A DNA stretch of 64,000 bases from an uncultured Saprospiraceae bacterium. Lineage in GTDB: Bacteria > Bacteroidota > Bacteroidia > Chitinophagales > Saprospiraceae. Position 1 is the stretch's first letter. Each line of letters starts with the position of its first letter. The position numbers and the translations under genes are program-made. The notes under the pieces were generated by a model. That model was not told the DNA's origin. It saw only the letters and a program-made list of their open reading frames with translations, and searched no databases. The stretch covers positions 62,001 through 126,000 of the forward strand of contig CALLWB010000027.1 of the NCBI GenBank assembly GCA_938016265.1, in the 5' to 3' direction. Positions 34,301 to 42,294 of this stretch are shown here, piece after piece.

Positions 34301-35096
34301 CCAAGATGAAGTAGTAGGAGAAGAATGTACTCGTCTGTTTAAGGACGCACAAGAATTGCTGAAACGTATCATCGATGAAAAATGGTTGACCCCGAATGCC
34401 GTCATCGGCTTCTACCCAGCCAGCAGCATCAAAGACGACGACGTCAATATATTTGAATCAGAGGATAGAAAACAAATCAAAACACAATTCAATTTTATCC
34501 GTCAGCAAGCTCAAAAAGCACCAGGACAATTAAACAATTCTCTGGCGGACTATATTGCGCCGGCTGCTTCAAAAACAAAAGACTATCTTGGGTTTTTCGC
34601 AGTAACGACGGGCATTGGAATCGAAAAGTGGGTCAAAAAATTCGAAGAAGAATTGGATGATTATAATGCGATTATGGTCAAAGCACTAGCAGACCGACTA
34701 GCAGAAGCATTTGCCGAACTCATGCATGAAAAAGTAAGAAAGGAATATTGGGGCTATGATAGCGAGGAGCAATTGACTACCGAAGATTTGATCAAGGAAA
34801 ATTACAAAGGGATTCGTCCCGCACCAGGCTATCCCGCCTGCCCGGAGCACACAGAAAAGGGAAAATTATTTGAGCTACTCGAAGTAGAAAAACACATCAA
34901 CATCAAACTGACAGAAAGTTATGCGATGTACCCGGCAGCTTCTGTCTCTGGCTTCTATTTCTCTCATCCAAAATCAAAATATTTCACCACCGGAAAAATA
35001 TCCAAAGACCAAGTAGAAGACTACGCCAATCGCAAAGACATGGGACTAGAAGAAGCAGAACGATGGTTAGCGCCAACGCTCAATTATGATGTGTAA
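31386..35096 (+). CDS. metH: cobalamin-dependent methionine synthase MetH
   Basis: From ATG 31386 the protein has 1236 residues, the usual full length. An upstream GTG at 31308 lies before the promoter and is rejected. Domains in order: homocysteine-binding barrel with zinc cysteines ('[11 protein letters not shown]' near 250 and '[11 protein letters not shown]' near 315), the pterin (methyltetrahydrofolate) barrel ('[18 protein letters not shown]'), the cobalamin-binding cap, the B12-binding domain with '[16 protein letters not shown]' (His766 is the base ligand of cobalamin), and the SAM-binding activation domain ending near 1236 ('[19 protein letters not shown]'). It makes methionine from homocysteine. 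No cobalamin riboswitch is obvious in the short leader. Confidence 0.97.
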   Translation: MIETPSKAVSPKYDLLNKTAATKILVLDGAMGSLIQDYQLTEADFRGDRFKNYEHDIKGNNEVLNITQPEVIKAIHKAYLDVGTDIIETNTFNGTSISQADYGMETLAYELNREAAKIARQAADEYTAITPEKPRFVAGALGPTNKTASLSPDVNNPGYRAVLFDEIMESYYEQVRGLADGGVDIFLVETIFDTLNAKAALFAIDKYMEETGVKYPIMISGTITDASGRTLSGQTVEAFWISINHIDLFSVGLNCALGAKEMRPHIEELSKIANCNVSAYPNAGLPNEFGEYDQDADEMGDFIDDFVKSGFVNIIGGCCGTTPSHIKRMAELTQGVVPRKKAKPSPYTQLSGLEALTIRPETNFVNVGERTNVTGSKKFARLIKTESYDEALSVAQHQVDGGAQIIDINMDEGLLDSKEVMKDFVNLLASEPDIAKLPFMIDSSKFEVIEAGLKSTQGKCVVNSISMKEGEEEFIRQARICRRYGAAVVVMAFDEEGQADTIDRKVEICHRAYKILTQQVGFNPQDIIFDPNIFAIATGIDEHNDYGIAFIEATRKIKELMPKVKVSGGVSNISFSFRGNNRVREAMHSAFLYHAVQAGMDMGIVNAGMMEVYEDVPKDLLKLVEDVLFNRTPNATEALTTYAANIKGGGKKLVKDLSWREGTVQERLQHALVKGITEFIIEDTEEARQMFDVPIEVIEGPLMDGMNVVGDLFGSGKMFLPQVVKSARVMKQSVAYLTPYIEELKLEGASSSKGKILMATVKGDVHDIGKNIVGVVLGCNNFEIVDLGVMVRPETILKEARKHNVDIIGLSGLITPSLDEMVYVAKEMEREGFSIPLMIGGATTSKTHTAVKIEKQYSGPVVHVLDASRSVTVASTLLNEKDKEGYLAGIRAEYEQVRIRRAGRKSSKKYLTIKQARANKLKIDWDSHTPTTPSFIGNKYFNDYSLEEIAEYIDWTPFFASWQLRGKYPAILQDEVVGEECTRLFKDAQELLKRIIDEKWLTPNAVIGFYPASSIKDDDVNIFESEDRKQIKTQFNFIRQQAQKAPGQLNNSLADYIAPAASKTKDYLGFFAVTTGIGIEKWVKKFEEELDDYNAIMVKALADRLAEAFAELMHEKVRKEYWGYDSEEQLTTEDLIKENYKGIRPAPGYPACPEHTEKGKLFELLEVEKHINIKLTESYAMYPAASVSGFYFSHPKSKYFTTGKISKDQVEDYANRKDMGLEEAERWLAPTLNYDV

Positions 35097-35128
35097 TTGG
35101 AGTTGTTAAATTATTATTATTTGTGAAT

Positions 35129-36313
35129 ATGAAACATAAAATCCAACAACTCTCCAAAGAATTTCATAAGGAAGTAATCGCCTTACGGCATCACCTGCAC
35201 GCAAACCCAGAACTTTCCTACGAAGAAGTAAAGACAGGAAACTTCATAGCAGCCCAACTAAAAGCCTACGGCATAGAACACAAACACGGCTGCGCAGTAA
35301 ACGGAGTAGTCGGATTGATAAAAGGCAAAAACCCAGGGAAAAAAGTAATCGCCCTGCGAGCCGACATGGATGCCTTACCTATTTTGGAAGCCAACGATGT
35401 CCCTTACAAATCAAAAAACGAAGGCGTCATGCATGCTTGCGGACATGATGTACACAGCTCCTCCCTCCTAGGGACCGCCAAGATATTGAATGAAGTCAAA
35501 GATCAATTTGAAGGAACCATAAAGCTTATTTTTCAGCCAGCAGAAGAACGATTTCCAGGCGGCGCATCGATCATGATCAAGGAAGGCGTACTGCGCAATC
35601 CAGATCCGGTTAGCATCCTAGGACAACACGTGCACCCGCCACTTGAAGTTGGGAAAATTGGAATGAAGGCAGGCATGTACATGGCCTCTGCAGACGAGTT
35701 GTATCTGACAGTGCACGGTAGGGGTGGGCATGGTGCATTGCCGCAAGATTGTATTGATCCGGTGGTAATAACAGCACATATTATTACAGCAATCCAACAA
35801 ATTTCTAGCCGGCAAAGTGATCCGACGACTCCAACAGTAGTGAGTTTTGGGAAAATGATTGCCAACGGAGCCACCAATGTTATTCCAAACAAAGTTTATC
35901 TGGAAGGTACTTTCCGAACGATGGACGAAAAATGGCGAGCAGAAGCGCATGAGCAAATGACGAAAATGATCACAATGATCGCAGAAAGTATGGGCGGTAG
36001 AGCAGAATTTCAAATCAAAAAAGGATATCCTTTTTTGATAAACAATGAGGAGATGACCCACAAGGCGCGGCAATTTGCTATTGACTATCTGGGTGCTGAA
36101 AATGTGGTCGATTTACCAATCCGAATGACAGCAGAGGATTTTGCGTACTATTCACATGAAATACCAGGTGTTTTTTATCGATTGGGGACGGGCAATGTTG
36201 CAAAGGGGATTACTTCGCCGGTGCATACCACTACGTTTGATATTGATGAAGATGCCTTGCAATTGAGTACTGGATTGATGGCGTGGATGGCTATTAATGA
36301 ATTGAATGCTTAA
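35129..36313 (+). CDS. M20-family amidohydrolase (peptidase/aminoacylase type)
   Basis: From ATG 35129 the protein has 394 residues; the GTG two codons earlier is less likely. The M20 amidohydrolase signatures are present: 'LRHHLHANPELSYEE', 'ALRADMDALPILE', the zinc motif 'GVMHACGHDVHSS', the 'QPAEERFPGG' Glu-Glu (catalytic base and metal ligand), and 'HGRGGHGALP' at the dimer domain. Homologs (N-acyl-amino acid amidohydrolase, hippurate hydrolase, IAA-amino acid hydrolase-like) cleave N-acyl amino acids. No signal peptide, so it is cytoplasmic. It follows metH by 32 bases and might be part of the same transcript. Confidence 0.92.
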   Translation: MKHKIQQLSKEFHKEVIALRHHLHANPELSYEEVKTGNFIAAQLKAYGIEHKHGCAVNGVVGLIKGKNPGKKVIALRADMDALPILEANDVPYKSKNEGVMHACGHDVHSSSLLGTAKILNEVKDQFEGTIKLIFQPAEERFPGGASIMIKEGVLRNPDPVSILGQHVHPPLEVGKIGMKAGMYMASADELYLTVHGRGGHGALPQDCIDPVVITAHIITAIQQISSRQSDPTTPTVVSFGKMIANGATNVIPNKVYLEGTFRTMDEKWRAEAHEQMTKMITMIAESMGGRAEFQIKKGYPFLINNEEMTHKARQFAIDYLGAENVVDLPIRMTAEDFAYYSHEIPGVFYRLGTGNVAKGITSPVHTTTFDIDEDALQLSTGLMAWMAINELNA

Positions 36314-36355
36314 ATTTATTCTAAGAAATCTAATTACAAAATTCTAGAGATTAGT

Positions 36356-37099
36356 ATGCGCTATTTTGCAGAATTGGCTTATCGTGGAACGAATTATTCG
36401 GGCTGGCAACGACAGAACAATGCAAAGTCTATCCAGGAGGTAATTGAAGGCGCACTTTCTACCATTTTGAATACGAAGATAGCGGTCACGGGGTGCGGAA
36501 GGACAGATGCCGGCGTGCACGCTAGTCAATATTTTCTGCATTTCGACTCGGAAGTGCCCTTGCCTCATGAATTTGTCAACCGACTCAATAAATTCCTTCC
36601 GAAGGACATTGCTTTCTACCGAATTTTTGAAGTGGACAAGGAAGCGCACGCTCGATTTGATGCTACAAAAAGAAGCTATTTTTATTTAATGGATTACAAG
36701 AAAAGTCCTTTTGATTACCAATTGGCTTATTTCTATCATTTTTCTTCTAGATTGAAGTTGGATAAACTGAATGAGGCCGCCAACTTGCTGCTTTCCTACG
36801 GTGAGTTTGAGCCTTTTTGCAAAAAAGGTTCTGATGTGAAGCATATGAAATGCGACTTGTCCAGGGCAGAATGGATGTTGGATGAAGAAAAAGGGCGATT
36901 GATCTTTCATGTATCGTCCAACCGTTTTCTAAGGGGGATGGTGCGACTGATTGTAGGGACTTGTATTCTGGTGGCAGAAGATAAAATGACCCTTTCCAGC
37001 TTAAAAAATTCCCTGGATCACCAACTCCCATTGTCAAAGAGTTTAAGCGTTCCGGGCCGAGGACTTTATCTCTCCAAAATTGAATACCCATTTACATAA
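36356..37099 (+). CDS. truA: tRNA pseudouridine synthase A
   Basis: The protein has 247 residues, close to the family size. Conserved TruA motifs are clear: 'YRGTNYSGWQRQ' near the start, the catalytic Asp in 'GCGRTDAGVHASQ', and later 'SNRFLRGMVRLIVGT'. It converts uridines 38-40 of the tRNA anticodon arm to pseudouridine. The gene follows the M20 hydrolase by 42 bases. A short hairpin stands after it. Confidence 0.95.
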   Translation: MRYFAELAYRGTNYSGWQRQNNAKSIQEVIEGALSTILNTKIAVTGCGRTDAGVHASQYFLHFDSEVPLPHEFVNRLNKFLPKDIAFYRIFEVDKEAHARFDATKRSYFYLMDYKKSPFDYQLAYFYHFSSRLKLDKLNEAANLLLSYGEFEPFCKKGSDVKHMKCDLSRAEWMLDEEKGRLIFHVSSNRFLRGMVRLIVGTCILVAEDKMTLSSLKNSLDHQLPLSKSLSVPGRGLYLSKIEYPFT

Positions 37100-37127
37100 A
37101 TTGGTACGACCGTCCTCAAAAAAAAGA

Positions 37128-37147
37128 AGCTACCTAAAAAGGTAGCT
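37128..37147. terminator. 8-bp hairpin after truA
   Basis: AGCTACCT and AGGTAGCT pair around a 4-base loop. On the plus strand no T-run follows; an A-run precedes it (Ts on the other strand), so it would be a better terminator for minus-strand transcription. Assignment is weak. Confidence 0.4.
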
Positions 37148-37413
37148 CCCTGACATTTAACATTAAAATTATACTAAACTAAAACTTTATTTGCGTTTGC
37201 ACATTTACTATTACGGGGATATGGTCAAAATGTTTCATAAGTACTCGGTTTATTGATTTGTAGGCATTAATTTGTTTGCTTTTTTACTGGGAATATTAAT
37301 CGGAATTATCCAGAATAAAGACACCAAAAATCAAATAGGAGATCCATTAACGACTAACCATTTAACCAATAACGATAAACCAAACCACCATTAACCAACA
37401 ATATTCGTACTTT

Positions 37414-37421
37414 TATCTCTG
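37414..37421 (+). promoter_or_regulatory. -7-like box directly at the ABC exporter start
   Basis: TATCTCTG differs from TAnnTTTG at one base and ends three bases before ATG 37425, predicting a leaderless message. Confidence 0.4.
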
Positions 37422-37424
37422 CAA

Positions 37425-39182
37425 ATGAAAATTGGAAAAAAAATAGATCTTTCGCTCTTAAAACGAGTACTTAAATTGGGCCTTCCGCACAAGGGGAATT
37501 TGATTCTGGCCTTGACCTTGTCTATTGTGTTGGCACCGCTAGCAGTCTTGCGCCCTTTTTTAATCCAATACACCGTCGATAAGCATATCCTGAACTTTGA
37601 CATTGAAGGATTGCTGTTTATTATGTTTTTGTTGATTGTTGTTTTGCTTTTGGAAAGCAGCATTCGATATTTCTTCATTTATTCGAGTAGTTTGCTCGGG
37701 CAGTCAGTGATTCGCGACTTACGGATACGAGTATTCAATCATCTGGTTAGCCTGCAATTGCGGTATTTCGATAAAACACCAATCGGTACTTCGACAACAA
37801 GGACAATCAATGATATTGAGACGATCAATTCGATTTTTACACAAGGAGTAATTACGATTTTGGCAGATTTGCTCACGCTTTTTGTCGTTTTGTTTATTAT
37901 GTTTTGGACGAGTTGGAAGTTGACGTTGGTTTGTCTGATAACGCTACCACTTTTGTTGATCGCTACCTATATGTTTAAGGAAGGGGTGAAGTCTGCCTAC
38001 GAAGTCGTCCGCAATCAAATCGCCATCATGAACGCCTTCCTCCAAGAACGAATCAGCGGTATGCGAGTCGTTCAAATCTTCAACGCCGAAGAGGAAGAGT
38101 TGGCAAAATTCAAAGAAATCAATCAAACCTACACGAAGGCAAATCTGGACTCCATCTTCTATTATGCGCTCTTTTTCCCGGTAGTCGAAATTTTGTCTGC
38201 AGCTTCGCTCGGGTTGATGGTTTGGTACGGCGCACGTGGTGTATTGTCTAATGAAATAACGCTAGGCGTGTTAGTCGCATTCCCAATCTATCTAAGCATG
38301 TTGTTTCGTCCGGTTCGAATGCTGGCCGACAAAATCAACACCCTACAAATGGGACTGGTAGCAGCAGATCGCGTATTTCTTCTCCTGGACAACACCGATA
38401 AAATTCCCGACAAGGGACAAAAAACGCCGGAAACGATGGAAGGCTTCGTCGAATTCAAAAACGTACACTTCGCCTACAACGAACCAGAATACATACTTAA
38501 AGACGTCTCCTTCAAAATTCAACCTGGCGAAACACTAGCTATCGTGGGGAGCACGGGTTCAGGGAAAACAACCATCATCAACATCCTCAATCGATTTTAT
38601 GAAATTCAAAAAGGGGAAATCAGCATTGATGGCATAAATATCTCCGACTACAAACTAAATAGTCTAAGAAAACATGTGGCCATGGTACTACAGGATGTTT
38701 TTCTGTTTTCGGGTACAGTGATGGAAAACATCACATTACACGATCCTCAGATTTCTGAAGAGCAGGTCATAGAAGCTGCACGGATGATTGGCGCGCACGA
38801 CTTCATAGAAAAACTCCCTGGCAGCTACGACTATCAGGTGATGGAGCGTGGGGCTACATTGTCCATGGGGCAAAGACAACTGATTTCGTTTGTTCGTGCC
38901 TTGGTATTCAATCCTGATATTTTGGTGTTGGACGAGGCGACGTCTTCTATCGATCCGGAGTCCGAATCCGTCATTCAACACGCGATAGAAACGCTGATTG
39001 AAAAACGCACGTCTATAATTATTGCTCATCGCCTATCCACCATTCGCCATGCCGACAATATTTTGGTACTTGACAAGGGCGAGATCATCGAGTTTGGTCC
39101 GCATGAAGAGTTGCTTGCGAATCCTGATGGGCATTACACTCAATTGTACGAAATGCAATTTCTCCAGCCTTTGGAAGAGTGA
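37425..39182 (+). CDS. ABC exporter, fused permease-ATPase (MsbA/MdlB-like)
   Basis: The protein has 585 residues. The first about 320 are six transmembrane helices with long cytoplasmic extensions (type I exporter). The ATPase follows with Walker A 'GSTGSGKTT' (about 375-383), the Q-loop in 'MVLQDVFLFSG', the signature 'LSMGQRQ' (about 480), Walker B 'ILVLDEATSSID' (about 500), and the switch His in 'IIIAHRLST'. It works as a homodimer or heterodimer exporting lipid, drug or peptide; the cargo is not evident. No partner half-transporter is adjacent. Confidence 0.92.
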   Translation: MKIGKKIDLSLLKRVLKLGLPHKGNLILALTLSIVLAPLAVLRPFLIQYTVDKHILNFDIEGLLFIMFLLIVVLLLESSIRYFFIYSSSLLGQSVIRDLRIRVFNHLVSLQLRYFDKTPIGTSTTRTINDIETINSIFTQGVITILADLLTLFVVLFIMFWTSWKLTLVCLITLPLLLIATYMFKEGVKSAYEVVRNQIAIMNAFLQERISGMRVVQIFNAEEEELAKFKEINQTYTKANLDSIFYYALFFPVVEILSAASLGLMVWYGARGVLSNEITLGVLVAFPIYLSMLFRPVRMLADKINTLQMGLVAADRVFLLLDNTDKIPDKGQKTPETMEGFVEFKNVHFAYNEPEYILKDVSFKIQPGETLAIVGSTGSGKTTIINILNRFYEIQKGEISIDGINISDYKLNSLRKHVAMVLQDVFLFSGTVMENITLHDPQISEEQVIEAARMIGAHDFIEKLPGSYDYQVMERGATLSMGQRQLISFVRALVFNPDILVLDEATSSIDPESESVIQHAIETLIEKRTSIIIAHRLSTIRHADNILVLDKGEIIEFGPHEELLANPDGHYTQLYEMQFLQPLEE

Positions 39183-39947
39183 TTTTCTCATGTTTTAATC
39201 GCCACATTCCTACCGTAGGATCCTAAAATAAGCATGAATTGGCTGACTTGAAGCCATTTCTATAGCTCATTCGTACATCAGCTTTCCTCAGAATACTTAT
39301 TGAAATTATCACGAATTATTGCCTGGTTTCACAATTGAGCATCAATGTCTTACATTAACTAGCTGATAAACAGTGCTTGTAGACGGTGTTTGCTTTCCTG
39401 CCTTATTTTTTAAAAACCATTTATTATAGAATAATATATCACGGAAGGATAAAAATTGGTTTGAGAAGTTTTTAAAATTAGGTCAACTTTGAATGGTGCA
39501 TTAGATCATTGATTATTTGATGAACCAGAATAAATAAACAACTATTTATTCTACAACAAACGAGAAAATTGTGTACTCATAAGGCGCGGCTACCAAAGGG
39601 GGCTGTGCCTTTATTATGTCAATCCCCTTACAAAACTATTGAAAAACAGGCTACAATAATCGAAATCCGATATTAATACGGTAAATTGGATTAAGCTGGT
39701 TTTTTGGAATGGTTTTGAATAGATTTCGCTCTGTTCTAGTTTGTTATAAATCAAAAATGGTGATTGTAGAAGATTGTTATTCTCTAATCAATTGAAGAAT
39801 AAGGGCCAATCAAAAATAAATATGAAATTCAAACCATATTATAATGAACAAAATTGCTAGAAAAACGTTACCTTTGTGTTCCAAATCAAGAATTTAGAAG
39901 AAGTCTAAATAATAGACAAAAGTTATCCGAAGATAAACGTTATCAAT
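39183..39947. other. 765-base gap before iscS with no recognisable gene
   Basis: The longest empty stretch in the window. It is AT-rich. I find no ORF with family features and no tRNA-like fold. It holds a 10-base inverted repeat AGAATAAATA/TATTTATTCT (39527-39552, 6-base loop). The iscS promoter box stands at its end, so iscS would have a leader of about 70 bases. No RNA-gene signature can be named. Confidence 0.4.
39869..39876 (+). promoter_or_regulatory. -7 promoter box of the isc genes
   Basis: TACCTTTG is a perfect TAnnTTTG match, 71 bases before the iscS start. A -33 TTTG at 19-base spacing is not visible. Confidence 0.5.
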
Positions 39948-41162
39948 ATGAAAGAATTAATCTATTTAGATAATAATGCAACAACTCCAACAGATCCGCG
40001 AGTTGTAGATGCAATGCTACCGTACTTTTTTGAGAAGCACGGCAATGCAGCAAGTAGAAGTCACCAACTAGGTTGGGAAGCAGAAGAGGCAGTTGACTAC
40101 GCACGTGAGCAAATAGGCAACCTGATTGGTGCTAGTGAGAAAGAAATAATTTTCACTTCTGGAGCTACAGAAGCAGACAACCTTGCGTTGAAAGGTGTGT
40201 TTGAGATGTATGCCAGAAAGGGAAATCACATCATCACTGCGACAACAGAACACAAAGCCGTCTTAGACACTTGCAAGAAAATCGAAAAATTGGGAGGAGA
40301 AGTCACTTATCTGGAAGTAAACGATAAAGGACTAATTGATCTGGAGGAGTTAAAAGCAGCCATTAAGAAAAATACCATTTTGGTATCTATTATGTTTGCC
40401 AATAATGAAACAGGTACAATCCAGCCAATGAAAGCAATCAGTGAGATCTGCGAAGCAAATGGCGTTCTACTTTTTTCAGACGCCACACAAGCCGTTGGAA
40501 AAATACCTGTGAATGTTAAAGAATTGGGTATCCACCTGATGGCATTCACCGGACACAAAATGTACGGACCTAAAGGCGTCGGTGCATTATATGTATGTCG
40601 TAAAAACCCAAGGGTGAAAGTAACTGCTCAATTGGACGGTGGTGGACACGAACGTGGCATGCGATCAGGAACACTGAATGTCCCTGCAATCGTCGGTTTC
40701 GGAAAAGCAGCCGAACTATGCATGAATGAAATGGAGGCAGAATCTAAACGATTGAGCGCACTTCGGGACAAATTAGAAAAAGGATATTCCGAACTAGAAG
40801 AAGTATATATCAACGGATCTACAGAAAATAGAATGCCGCACGTCACCAATATCTCTTTCAAACATGTAGAAGGGGAGGGACTTATGATGACATTCAATCA
40901 AAATGTTGCTGTTTCTTCAGGATCCGCTTGCACATCTGCTTCTTTAGAACCATCTTACGTATTGAAAGCGCTTGGATTGGGCGATGACCTTGCTCACTCC
41001 TCTATCCGCTTTAGTCTTGGACGTTTTACTACGGAGGAAGAAATCGACCGTGCACTGAAGTTAGTTTCTGATGGAGTACAGCACATGCGTGATCTCAGCC
41101 CGATTTGGGAGATGTATAAAGAAGGAGTAGATCTGGATGCAGTAGAGTGGACAGAACACTAA
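39948..41162 (+). CDS. iscS: cysteine desulfurase IscS
   Basis: The protein has 404 residues. The group I cysteine desulfurase signature is complete: 'YLDNNATTP' at the start, 'FTSGATEADNLALKG', 'TATTEHKAVLDT' (His stacks on PLP), the PLP Lys204 in 'TGHKMYGPKG', and the active-site Cys328 in 'SSGSACTSASLEPS'. The spacing is like E. coli IscS (Lys206, Cys328). It provides sulfur for iron-sulfur clusters. The run continues with iscU and iscA. IscR, HscA, HscB and ferredoxin genes are not next to it. Confidence 0.97.
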   Translation: MKELIYLDNNATTPTDPRVVDAMLPYFFEKHGNAASRSHQLGWEAEEAVDYAREQIGNLIGASEKEIIFTSGATEADNLALKGVFEMYARKGNHIITATTEHKAVLDTCKKIEKLGGEVTYLEVNDKGLIDLEELKAAIKKNTILVSIMFANNETGTIQPMKAISEICEANGVLLFSDATQAVGKIPVNVKELGIHLMAFTGHKMYGPKGVGALYVCRKNPRVKVTAQLDGGGHERGMRSGTLNVPAIVGFGKAAELCMNEMEAESKRLSALRDKLEKGYSELEEVYINGSTENRMPHVTNISFKHVEGEGLMMTFNQNVAVSSGSACTSASLEPSYVLKALGLGDDLAHSSIRFSLGRFTTEEEIDRALKLVSDGVQHMRDLSPIWEMYKEGVDLDAVEWTEH

Positions 41163-41249
41163 TACTTGCAAGTCTAGTATAGATTTAATAATTTTGTAAG
41201 AACTGTTCTCAGTAAGAAATAAACAGAATTTAAATAAAACAATTGCGAA

Positions 41250-41666
41250 ATGGCATATTCAGATAAAGTATTAGAGCATTTTAAGCACCCAAAAAATGTG
41301 GGAACGCTTGACAAAAGCTCAAAAAGTGTAGGAACAGGATTGGTTGGAGCTCCAGAGTGCGGCGACGTCATGCGACTCCAAATCGAAGTAGACGAAAAAA
41401 CCAATATGATCAAGGACGCTAAGTTCAAGACATTTGGTTGTGGATCTGCTATCGCTTCTTCTTCACTAGCCACAGAGTGGCTGAAGGGCAAAACAATTGA
41501 TGAAGCATTGTCTATAGATAATATGGATATTGTAGAAGAATTGGCTTTGCCTCCAGTGAAAATCCACTGTTCAGTATTAGCAGAAGATGCAATAAAAGGA
41601 GCGATCAAAGACTATCAGGAGAAGAACGGAATAGAAGTTAGCACGGTCGAAAAATCGCACCACTAG
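41250..41666 (+). CDS. iscU: iron-sulfur cluster scaffold IscU
   Basis: The protein has 138 residues. The three cluster cysteines (Cys37 in 'APECGDVM', Cys64 in 'TFGCGSA', Cys107 in 'KIHCSVLAED') and Asp39 fit IscU. The LPPVK motif bound by HscA is seen as 'LPPVKIHC' (about 100-107). The scaffold assembles 2Fe-2S clusters with sulfur from IscS. The gene follows iscS by 87 bases. The C-terminus has an extra acidic/His tail. Confidence 0.95.
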   Translation: MAYSDKVLEHFKHPKNVGTLDKSSKSVGTGLVGAPECGDVMRLQIEVDEKTNMIKDAKFKTFGCGSAIASSSLATEWLKGKTIDEALSIDNMDIVEELALPPVKIHCSVLAEDAIKGAIKDYQEKNGIEVSTVEKSHH

Positions 41667-41701
41667 TCTTTTATTACAAAACTCTATAAAAACTTGATGA
41701 A

Positions 41702-42028
41702 ATGTTATTCGTAGCAGATTCCGCCAAGGAAAAAATAGCAGAAATCCGCCAAAGCGGTACAATAGCCGATGATTTTTTCATTCGGGTATCCGTCACCAGT
41801 GGTGGATGTTCAGGCCTATCATACAATATGGATTTCGACAACGAGTCAAATCCAAATGATCAAATATTTGAAGACAATAGCATAAAAGTAGTAACCGATC
41901 TGAAAAGCTTCTTGTACTTGTGCAACTCCACTCTTGAATTTTCTGGTGGTTTAGAAGGTAAAGGGTTTTTCTTTTCAAATCCAAATGCCGCGCGCACCTG
42001 TGGTTGTGGTGAAAGTTTTGCGGTATAA
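41702..42028 (+). CDS. iscA: iron-sulfur carrier IscA/SufA (HesB family)
   Basis: The protein has 108 residues. The A-type carrier cysteines are Cys36 ('SGGCSGLSY') and Cys100/Cys102 ('RTCGCGESF'), as in IscA and ErpA. It carries or inserts clusters. It is 35 bases after iscU and closes the cassette. A strong terminator follows. Confidence 0.95.
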   Translation: MLFVADSAKEKIAEIRQSGTIADDFFIRVSVTSGGCSGLSYNMDFDNESNPNDQIFEDNSIKVVTDLKSFLYLCNSTLEFSGGLEGKGFFFSNPNAARTCGCGESFAV

Positions 42029-42055
42029 ATATTTATGTGAATAACTTTAGTTGAC

Positions 42056-42083
42056 AAAAGCCATTCCGCAAGGAATGGCTTTT
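42056..42083 (+). terminator. terminator of the isc operon
   Basis: AAAAGCCATTCC, loop GCAA, and GGAATGGCTTTT form a perfect 12-bp stem, beginning with As and ending in Ts, directly after iscA. It would also work in the other direction. Confidence 0.8.
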
Positions 42084-42109
42084 CTAGTAGTACGACTAAG
42101 GGTTTTTCT

Positions 42110-42160
42110 GGAAGCCAGCCCAGTGGAAGCCAGCCCAGTGGAAGCCAGCCCAGTGGAAGT
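42110..42160. repeat. tandem 15-base repeat
   Basis: GGAAGCCAGCCCAGT is repeated three times without change (42110-42124, 42125-42139, 42140-42154) and starts a fourth (GGAAGT). There are no spacers, so it is not a CRISPR. Confidence 0.85.
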
Positions 42161-42294
42161 ATAGCCCCAGTAGTATATATAGCCCCTCGTTATTAAAATC
42201 TCCACATCCCAGTATCTTTTCAGATTTATCGACTCATTTATAAGGTGTGTGTCAAGCATAATTTTATATTTACATATAAATAAAAACCCACCAA

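Noticed and set aside
37128-37147. strong terminator of truA
   Set aside because: The hairpin has no T-run on the plus strand, so it was kept only as a weak call.
39183-39947. hidden tRNA or other structured RNA before iscS
   Set aside because: I looked for a T-loop (GTTCRA) with a 7-bp acceptor stem and found none; no other RNA family was recognised.
42110-42160. possible CRISPR array
   Set aside because: The units are directly tandem without spacers and no cas genes are near.
42047-42259. minus-strand ORF with a TGLAS repeat
   Set aside because: The repeat is only the translation of the 15-base tandem DNA repeat, and the frame runs over the isc terminator.
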